From Candidatus Kappaea frigidicola (GTDB lineage Bacteria > Omnitrophota > Gorgyraeia > JAGLLT01), in the NCBI GenBank assembly GCA_030765555.1, contig JAVCCI010000068.1, positions 1 through 17,938 on the forward strand: a DNA stretch of 17,938 bases. The letters run 5' to 3'. Positions within the stretch are counted from its first letter, which is position 1, and every line of letters begins with the position of its first letter. Below are positions 12,943-17,938 of the stretch, piece by piece. The translations under genes were made by a program, and so were the position numbers. Below the pieces are notes generated by a model. The model searched no databases, was not told the origin of the DNA, and was given only the letters and a program-made list of their open reading frames with translations.

Positions 12943-13875
12943 TTAGGAGTTTAACTCGCTAAGCCTTCGAGAACCTTTCCACCTATCATGCATCCACCAC
13001 CATTGTTGAGGATATTTTCTAACAATTTTTTCAATCTCTTTCGTGAACGCCTGAGTTATGTTGAAAATATCTTTTTCATCGTCCCCCGTAATTTTTATAT
13101 CTAAAGGAGGTGTAATAACAATTTTATGATGATGTAGGTTTTCTCGGACCATGAAGCCGCAAACTATAGGAGCGCCCGTTCTTAAGTGAAGTCTGGCTGG
13201 ACCTTCAACTGTTCCCGCAGGCCTTGCGAAAAAGTCAACATAAACACCATTAGTCTTATTTTGATCTGAATGCAGACATAATGACTTGCCATCTCTAAGC
13301 CATTTTAGTGATTCAACGACAGCTTTTCTTCGTGGACGCGCTGAAATAGCCTTAATTCCAACATTACGCATAACGTCCTTCCACATCTGGGCCACTGCTT
13401 CATCATCAGCAAACCGCATAACTAAATTAAAGGGATAACCTGCTACGGTAAGACGCGTTGTCATGATAGTAAAATTGCCGAAATGAGCACTTATACATAT
13501 GAGTCCCTTGCCCTTTGCAAGTTCTTGATCAAGATATTGCGCCCCCTCGATCTCAACTAAGTCCTTTAATTTTGCATGGATATTTTTATCAAGAGCTAGT
13601 TTTATAGTTTCCACAGCTCCCCATGTAGTTTCACAGTAGCTCTCTAGGGCTATCCTGCGAATTTCTGAAGGTGTTTTATCTTTAAAAGACTGCTGTAAAT
13701 TATCAAGTGTAATTTTCCTATATTTAGCTACTGCCCAAAAGCCTAAATGCCCCACAAACCTTGAGAAAGGATAAAGTAAACATACAGGTAGCCACTTTAC
13801 AATATTCATAGACAATTTTAAAAAATATCTACCGGCAACCCTATCTAATCTTCTTGCATTCTCATTTCGCTTCAT
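12943..13875 (-). CDS. LpxL/HtrB-family lipid A-type acyltransferase with altered HX4D/E motif
   Basis: The 310-residue protein belongs to the family that adds secondary acyl chains to lipid A at the inner membrane. Family features are an N-terminal hydrophobic segment (about residues 27-50), RKITLDNLQQSF, the SAHFGNF block, LHSDQN (Asp204-Gln205), VDFFARPAGTVEGPARLHLRTGAPIV and QWWWMHDRWK near the C terminus. The catalytic dyad is normally H-x4-(D/E), as in HLGNWE. Here it is HFGNFT, with His131 present but Thr136 in place of the acid; the codon is ACT. The gene has its own strong promoter upstream and is followed by the tRNA spacer. It may be a divergent acyltransferase or one that cannot transfer acyl groups in the usual way. 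Membership of the family is secure; activity on lipid A is not. Confidence 0.85.
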   Translation of the reverse strand: MKRNENARRLDRVAGRYFLKLSMNIVKWLPVCLLYPFSRFVGHLGFWAVAKYRKITLDNLQQSFKDKTPSEIRRIALESYCETTWGAVETIKLALDKNIHAKLKDLVEIEGAQYLDQELAKGKGLICISAHFGNFTIMTTRLTVAGYPFNLVMRFADDEAVAQMWKDVMRNVGIKAISARPRRKAVVESLKWLRDGKSLCLHSDQNKTNGVYVDFFARPAGTVEGPARLHLRTGAPIVCGFMVRENLHHHKIVITPPLDIKITGDDEKDIFNITQAFTKEIEKIVRKYPQQWWWMHDRWKGSRRLSELNS

Positions 13876-13925
13876 CTAACTATATCCTTTAATAATCAAT
13901 ATAAATTTTAAATTAATATCATATA

Positions 13926-13954
13926 ACTATATCAAGTTAAATAAGTTAAGTCAA
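13926..13954 (-). promoter_or_regulatory. Strong sigma70-type promoter for the acyltransferase gene
   Basis: On the minus strand there is TTGACT (13954-13949), a 17-nt spacer and TATAGT (13931-13926), ten of twelve consensus bases at optimal spacing. It begins 8 bp after the ribE stop codon and 51 bp before the acyltransferase start, so it separates that gene's expression from the riboflavin operon. The leader carries AAAGGA before the ATG. Confidence 0.75.
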
Positions 13955-13962
13955 TAGATTAT

Positions 13963-14619
13963 TTAAGAAATAAAACCTTTTTGTCTTAATAAATCAAGGG
14001 TAATTTTAGAACTATCTTTATCAGTTTTGGTATCATGGCCCTTATTAGCATTTAGGTATTTGGCGAGGATATCGAATTCCAGATTAAGCATATCGGCCTC
14101 TTTGGTATACTGGAGCGTAGTAGTCATCATAGTCTGCGGGATAGCCATAAAAGTAAAGGATGAATTAATAACATTTGAAACCGTAAGACTTATACCATTA
14201 ACCGCAATGCTGCCCTTTTTTACTATTAAATTACTAAAATTATCCGGAAAATCTATATGAAATCCAGTAGCATCATTTTTTTTCTCAACTTTAATAATTT
14301 TACCCAAGCAATCAACATGGCCAGTAACAAAATGCCCACTTATTTTACTTGCGGGCGTAAGTGAAAATTCAACGTTAACCATATCAGACTGCTGCAAGTT
14401 ATTGATATTGGTATCTGCTAAAGTTTGCTGCATAGTATAAAAAGAAATTTCATTACCTTTTATAGCGCTTACGGTTTGACAAACTCCGTTTATAGCAATG
14501 CTTTCCCCTAGTAATATTGCCTCATTTATTTCTTTAAGTCTAATTGAAAATATTTTTTTATCCGTTGATTCTTTAATAGACACTATAGGAATAACCTGAT
14601 TAATAATTCCAGTAAACAT
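13963..14619 (-). CDS. ribE: Riboflavin synthase, alpha chain
   Basis: Riboflavin synthase dismutates two molecules of 6,7-dimethyl-8-ribityllumazine into riboflavin and the RibH substrate. The 218-residue protein has the typical tandem beta-barrel layout: the N-terminal MFTGII start, LGESIAINGVCQTV in the first barrel and, after ISGHFVTGHVDCLGKI, the matching IAVNGISLTVS in the second. The C-terminal helix (NLEFDILAKYLNA) forms the trimer core in known structures. The start overlaps the ribD stop by one base, so translation is coupled. It is the last gene of the rib operon, followed by an independent promoter for the next gene. Some databases call this gene ribC or ribE; the enzyme is the same. 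Confidence 0.96.
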   Translation of the reverse strand: MFTGIINQVIPIVSIKESTDKKIFSIRLKEINEAILLGESIAINGVCQTVSAIKGNEISFYTMQQTLADTNINNLQQSDMVNVEFSLTPASKISGHFVTGHVDCLGKIIKVEKKNDATGFHIDFPDNFSNLIVKKGSIAVNGISLTVSNVINSSFTFMAIPQTMMTTTLQYTKEADMLNLEFDILAKYLNANKGHDTKTDKDSSKITLDLLRQKGFIS

Positions 14620-15728
14620 TATATGTAAGCCTCCATAATTATGTCATCACCTAAAATGTTGTAAGTTACATTTTTTAAGCATAAGGCCTCAGAAATATTT
14701 TTTTTCATACCAGTATCAATACCTAAAGCATATTTATCAGCTAATAGCTTAGGTGCTATAAAGAAAATGAACTTATCTACTAAATCTTGCTTGATAAAAG
14801 AAGATAGGAGCTTAGGCCCAGCCTCTATAAGTATATTTATAATATTCATGTCACCTAGTATTTTTATAATCTCTTTTAGGGATAATCCTACCTTTGTATT
14901 TTTTACCTTAATGATATTTACATGCTTCAGCTGAGATAATAGTTTATATTTTTTTTGATTAGGTTTAAGGGATGTAAATATGATGACCTCAGGGCAGTTA
15001 TTTTTAAGAATATTGGCATTGAGAGGTACTTTTAGCTGTGAATCCAGGAGAATTCTTTGGGGATTATTATTTTTTACATATAGACGACTTGTCAATTTTG
15101 GATTATCACTTAATACAGTGCCGATACCAGTTAGAATAGCTTCAGAGCGATAGCGTAACTCATGAGCTGCTTTTCTACTGGCAAGTGAAGTTATCCACTT
15201 AGAATTAAGTGTTTGTGTAGCCATCCTGCCGTCTAAAGTCTGAGCAGCTTTAATAGTGATGAAAGGTTTTTTATATTTCATGAATTTATTAAAATCTTCG
15301 TTAACTTTTTTTGCTTCACACTCAAGAACGCCTTTTTCAACCTCAATTCCATGCTCTTTTAAGATATGAAGACCTTTATTTCTATTTATTGGATTGGAAT
15401 CAAGCGTAGCGATAACTACCCTTTTTATACCAGCCTTGATAATGGCTTTGGTGCAAGGAGGGGTTTTTGCAAATGTACTGCAAGGCTCAAGAGTAACATA
15501 CATACAAGCTCCTTTGGCACTTTTACCAGCTTTATTAAGAGCAATAATTTCAGCATGGGCAGTACCGGCTTTCTCATGAAATCCTTTTGCAATAACTTTA
15601 TTTGCTTTTATAATTATAGCTCCCACACTAGGATTAGGACATGTTAATCCCTTAGCTTTTCTAGCTAGCTCTAAAGCTTGAAGCATAAAAAATAGATCAT
15701 CAGCTTTTTGTTTTGATTTGACCGTCAT
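14619..15728 (-). CDS. ribD: Bifunctional diaminohydroxyphosphoribosylaminopyrimidine deaminase / reductase
   Basis: RibD carries out the second and third steps of the pyrimidine branch of riboflavin synthesis. The 369-residue length is standard. The N-terminal deaminase shows PNPSVGAIII, the zinc-site HAE at residues 58-60, and EPCSTFAKTPPC with Cys83 and Cys92. The C-terminal reductase shows ITIKAAQTLDGRMA, KWITS, the RSEAILTGIGTVLSDNPKLTSR nucleotide-binding region and a late IEAGPKLLSSF segment. The start at 15728 overlaps nusB by 29 bp. A second Met (15686) is possible, but starting there would cut into the conserved DDLFFMLQALELA helix, so the earlier start is preferred despite a weak ribosome binding site. 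Confidence 0.96.
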   Translation of the reverse strand: MTVKSKQKADDLFFMLQALELARKAKGLTCPNPSVGAIIIKANKVIAKGFHEKAGTAHAEIIALNKAGKSAKGACMYVTLEPCSTFAKTPPCTKAIIKAGIKRVVIATLDSNPINRNKGLHILKEHGIEVEKGVLECEAKKVNEDFNKFMKYKKPFITIKAAQTLDGRMATQTLNSKWITSLASRKAAHELRYRSEAILTGIGTVLSDNPKLTSRLYVKNNNPQRILLDSQLKVPLNANILKNNCPEVIIFTSLKPNQKKYKLLSQLKHVNIIKVKNTKVGLSLKEIIKILGDMNIINILIEAGPKLLSSFIKQDLVDKFIFFIAPKLLADKYALGIDTGMKKNISEALCLKNVTYNILGDDIIMEAYI

Positions 15729-16128
15729 CTATATCTCTTTTTATCTTATCAAGGATTCCGTTTACAAATTTACCAGACTCTTCATCACCATACTTCTTAG
15801 CTAAATTAATTGCTTCATTAATTGAAACTTTAATCGGAATATCAGATTCATGAATTAGTTCATAAGCTGCTAGGCGCAGAACATTTCTATCTACTGCAGA
15901 CATTCTTTTTATCTGCCAATTTTGAGCACTTTTTGCAATTAAATCATCTAGGGTAGATATATTTTCAAGAGTGCCCTTCATGAGAGCAATAGCAAAAGGG
16001 GCTACATCATCTTCAACTTCTTTTAAAAGTTCAAAATCAGCTATATTGCTGAGCCAGTCATCTTTTCTAATATCTTGCTGATAAAGAAATTGTAATACTA
16101 TTTCTCTTGCCTTAGTCCTCTTTCTCAA
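15700..16128 (-). CDS. nusB: Transcription antitermination factor NusB
   Basis: NusB pairs with ribosomal protein S10 (NusE) on boxA RNA to prevent premature termination, chiefly in rRNA operons. The 142-residue all-helical protein is typical: RKRTKAREIVLQFLYQQDI at the N terminus, IKRMSAVDRNVLRLAAYELIH in the middle, and IPIKVSINEAINLAKKYGDEESGKFVNGILDKI at the C terminus, which is the most conserved block. It begins 9 bp after ribH and its end overlaps ribD by 29 bp. A ribH-nusB pairing is widespread; placing ribD and ribE after nusB makes it an internal gene of the riboflavin operon here. Confidence 0.96.
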   Translation of the reverse strand: MRKRTKAREIVLQFLYQQDIRKDDWLSNIADFELLKEVEDDVAPFAIALMKGTLENISTLDDLIAKSAQNWQIKRMSAVDRNVLRLAAYELIHESDIPIKVSINEAINLAKKYGDEESGKFVNGILDKIKRDIDDGQIKTKS

Positions 16129-16137
16129 TTCATTCTC

Positions 16138-16602
16138 CTATATAAGTTTCTGCAAGTTCACTAATTCTATAGCACTCATAGCCGCTTGATATCCTTTATT
16201 ACCTTCTTTGGCACCAGCTCTGTCAATAGCTTGCTCTAGATTCTCAGCTGTTATTACACCAAAAGATAAAGGTTTTTTCCCTTTCAACTGTAGAGCCGCT
16301 ATGCCCTTAGAGACTTCAGATGCCACATAATCAAAGTGAGGAGTTTGGCCCCTTATAACAGCTCCCAAACAAATAATAGCATCTTCTTTGCCCTTTTCAA
16401 CTAGCTTTGATGCTACAAACGGAATCTCAAAAGAACCAGGCACCCAAATCACCTTTATGTCAGCTTCTTTTGCACCATGCCTTTTTAAACAATCCACCGC
16501 ACCATCAATGAGCTTTGATGTAATAAACTCATTAAATCTGGAAGCTATAATTGAAAATTTACTTCCTTTTACAATTAAGTCTGCTGAAATTGTCTTTATC
16601 AT
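16138..16602 (-). CDS. ribH: 6,7-dimethyl-8-ribityllumazine synthase
   Basis: Lumazine synthase condenses 5-amino-6-ribitylaminouracil with 3,4-dihydroxy-2-butanone 4-phosphate. It usually assembles into pentamers or 60-mer capsids. The 154-residue protein shows all substrate-binding blocks: IIASRFNEFIT, WVPGSFEIPF, CLGAVIRGQTPHFDYVASEVS with catalytic His89, and FGVITAENLEQAIDRAG. A purine-rich AGGAAAGGAAAAGAG stretch precedes the ATG. A 113-bp gap containing two hairpins separates it from ribBA, the only sizeable gap in this otherwise packed operon. Confidence 0.97.
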   Translation of the reverse strand: MIKTISADLIVKGSKFSIIASRFNEFITSKLIDGAVDCLKRHGAKEADIKVIWVPGSFEIPFVASKLVEKGKEDAIICLGAVIRGQTPHFDYVASEVSKGIAALQLKGKKPLSFGVITAENLEQAIDRAGAKEGNKGYQAAMSAIELVNLQKLI

Positions 16603-16627
16603 CTCTTTTCCTTTCCTAATAAAGGGT

Positions 16628-16659
16628 ATTAGTTATGCAACAAGGTGAACATAACTAAT
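16628..16659. repeat. Perfect 10-bp hairpin with conserved loop, ribBA-ribH spacer
   Basis: ATTAGTTATG (16628-16637) pairs with CATAACTAAT (16650-16659). On the transcribed (minus) strand the 12-nt loop is TTCACCTTGTTG, differing at two positions from the loop TTCACTTCGTTG of hairpin D near the tRNA. It lies 25 nt before the ribH start codon, close to the ribosome binding site, so it could influence ribH translation or transcript stability. Confidence 0.75.
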
Positions 16660-16677
16660 CTACCCAAATTAATCCCC

Positions 16678-16700
16678 CATTCTTTGATTCCCAAAGAATG
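16678..16700. repeat. Perfect 9-bp hairpin with 5-nt loop after ribBA
   Basis: CATTCTTTG (16678-16686), loop ATTCC, CAAAGAATG (16692-16700). In the transcript it forms 15 nt after the ribBA stop. G residues, not a U run, follow it, so it resembles an mRNA-stabilising or processing hairpin more than an intrinsic terminator. Confidence 0.65.
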
Positions 16701-16715
16701 TAGAGGAGATATATG

Positions 16716-17918
16716 CTATAGGTCCAATAAATGTCCTAATTTTTCTTTTTTTACCCTTAAATACCTATCATTATATGCAGTTGGTTTTATAACCAACGGA
16801 ATTCTTTTTGTGATTGCAAGGCCATAACCCTGAAGACCAACAACTTTTTTGGGATTATTAGTAATTAAGTGTATCTTTTTAAGGCCTAAATCAGCTAAAA
16901 TTTGAGCGCCTATTCCATAATCTCTTAAATCTGCTCTAAAACCTAAAGCCTCATTTGCTTCAACAGTATCCATACCCTTATCCTGCAGATGGTAGGCTTT
17001 GAGCTTATTTGCTAAGCCTATGCCTCTACCTTCCTGACGCATATACAAAAGAACTCCTTTTTTCTTTTTTTTGATCATATTCAAAGATCTTTCTAGCTGT
17101 TGACCACAATCACATCGCTTTGAAAAAAGAACATCTCCTGTGAGACACTCTGAGTGCACTCGCACTAAAACTTCTCCGGTCAAACGACCCATAGCAAGAG
17201 CAATATGCTCAGAATTATCGATAAGTGACCTATAAAGACATAGCTTAAAACTACCAAACTTAGTAGGAAGTTTTGTTTTAGTAATTAATTCAATAAGCTT
17301 AGTTTTCCTTGTTCTGTATTTTATTAAATCCTCAATTGTACATATTTTCAATTTATGTTCTTTAGCAAACTTTTTTAGTTCCGGCAAGCGAGCCATTTCT
17401 CCATTAGGGCTCATGATTTCACAAATGACCCCGGCGGGATAAAGACCTGCAGTTTTCATTAAATCAACACAAGCCTCAGTGTGCCCAGCCCTAACTAAAA
17501 CTCCACCCTCCTTGGCTCTCAAGGGAAATAAATGCCCTGGTTTTATAAGATCTTTTGGTTTTGTTTTAGGATTAATAAGAGTTTTGATGGTTCTCGCTCT
17601 ATCTGCCGCTGATATCCCAGTGGTAACATTCTTTTTTGCATCAACAGAAATAGCCCAATCAGTTCTATAGGCATCGACTTCTCCATGATGAGCAGCATTC
17701 CTCATCGGGGGGATTCCTAGCTCATTAAGGCGCCTACTCTCTAAAGGTACACAAATAAGACCCTTGCCATAAGTAGCCATAAAATTTATATTATCTTTTG
17801 TGGCATATTCAGCTGGTAAAATAAGGTCTCCTTCATTCTCCCTATCTTCGTCATCAACTACAATGACCATCTTACCTTTTTTCAAATCTTTTAAAATGTC
17901 TTCAATTTTATCAACCAT
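16716..17918 (-). CDS. ribBA: Bifunctional 3,4-dihydroxy-2-butanone 4-phosphate synthase / GTP cyclohydrolase II
   Basis: RibBA performs the two entry reactions of riboflavin synthesis: ribulose-5-phosphate to the four-carbon DHBP unit, and GTP ring opening. The 400-residue fusion has the RibB domain first (VVDDEDRENEGDL at residues 20-32, GISAADRA, and AGHTEACVDL with His146), then the RibA domain from about residue 205. RibA shows the zinc ligands Cys258, Cys269 and Cys271 (HSECLTGDVLFSKRCDCG), YMRQEGRGIGL with the catalytic Arg, and the late LITNNPKKVVGLQGYGL. AAGGAT lies before the ATG. It is the first gene of the cluster in the window; only 20 bp upstream are visible, so any promoter or FMN riboswitch lies outside. 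Confidence 0.97.
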   Translation of the reverse strand: MVDKIEDILKDLKKGKMVIVVDDEDRENEGDLILPAEYATKDNINFMATYGKGLICVPLESRRLNELGIPPMRNAAHHGEVDAYRTDWAISVDAKKNVTTGISAADRARTIKTLINPKTKPKDLIKPGHLFPLRAKEGGVLVRAGHTEACVDLMKTAGLYPAGVICEIMSPNGEMARLPELKKFAKEHKLKICTIEDLIKYRTRKTKLIELITKTKLPTKFGSFKLCLYRSLIDNSEHIALAMGRLTGEVLVRVHSECLTGDVLFSKRCDCGQQLERSLNMIKKKKKGVLLYMRQEGRGIGLANKLKAYHLQDKGMDTVEANEALGFRADLRDYGIGAQILADLGLKKIHLITNNPKKVVGLQGYGLAITKRIPLVIKPTAYNDRYLRVKKEKLGHLLDL

Positions 17919-17938
17919 AGCAAATCCTTATCTTTTCA

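Noticed and set aside
16603..16715. FMN riboswitch between ribBA and ribH
   Set aside because: The 113-bp gap holds only two simple hairpins; the conserved multi-stem RFN element motifs are absent and the gap is inside the operon.

Overview
The window is a dense bacterial chromosome segment in which every convincing gene lies on the minus strand, so transcription runs from high to low coordinates. The DNA is AT-rich. The host is Gram-negative: it has a lipid A-type acyltransferase, a lipoprotein and an exported TlpA-like thioredoxin. The DHH-CBS-CCA nucleotidyltransferase fusion, the low GC and the repeat-rich intergenic DNA suggest an uncultured lineage such as Omnitrophota, or a relative with similar architecture. 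That placement is inference and has not been tested by a search.

Layout in transcription order. (1) 17918-13963: a riboflavin operon, ribBA-ribH-nusB-ribD-ribE, with the transcription antitermination factor NusB inside it. (2) 13954-12943: a good sigma70-type promoter followed by an LpxL/HtrB-like acyltransferase whose catalytic HX4(D/E) motif reads H...T. (3) 12942-12077: about 870 bp without a protein gene. It holds an intact tRNA-Pro(CGG) flanked by a 5' fragment and a 3' fragment of the same tRNA, several hairpins, and heptad tandem repeats. (4) 12076-8497: a tight cluster of a TlpA/ResA-like thioredoxin, acylphosphatase, metallophosphoesterase, an unknown lipoprotein, a metallo-beta-lactamase-fold hydrolase and a XerD-like recombinase. 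(5) 8496-8215: an intergenic spacer with a long imperfect inverted repeat and more heptad repeats. (6) 8214-2635: the DHH-CBS-nucleotidyltransferase fusion, rbfA, nrnA-like DHH phosphoesterase, truB and ribF, all overlapping by 4 or 8 bp. (7) 2616-1: a second clear promoter, then rpsO, pnp and the beginning of dut, which runs off the window edge.

The genes form coherent modules. ribBA/ribD/ribH/ribE make riboflavin from GTP and ribulose-5-phosphate, and RibF, 10 kb downstream, converts it to FMN and FAD. The dephosphorylation step between RibD and RibH is not assigned here. rbfA, truB, rpsO, pnp, the NrnA-like phosphoesterase and the CCA enzyme form a conserved ribosome-assembly, tRNA and RNA-turnover module.

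The most unusual material is non-coding. Hairpins whose stems differ while their loops resemble TTCACTTCGTTG or TTCACTTACGTTC occur between ribBA and ribH and around the tRNA. Two of them lie within 2 to about 10 nt of the points where the tRNA-Pro fragments end. This looks like a small mobile or copy-generated hairpin family, possibly undescribed. Two separate spacers also share a 7-bp-periodic repeat with the phase NNNNGCT.
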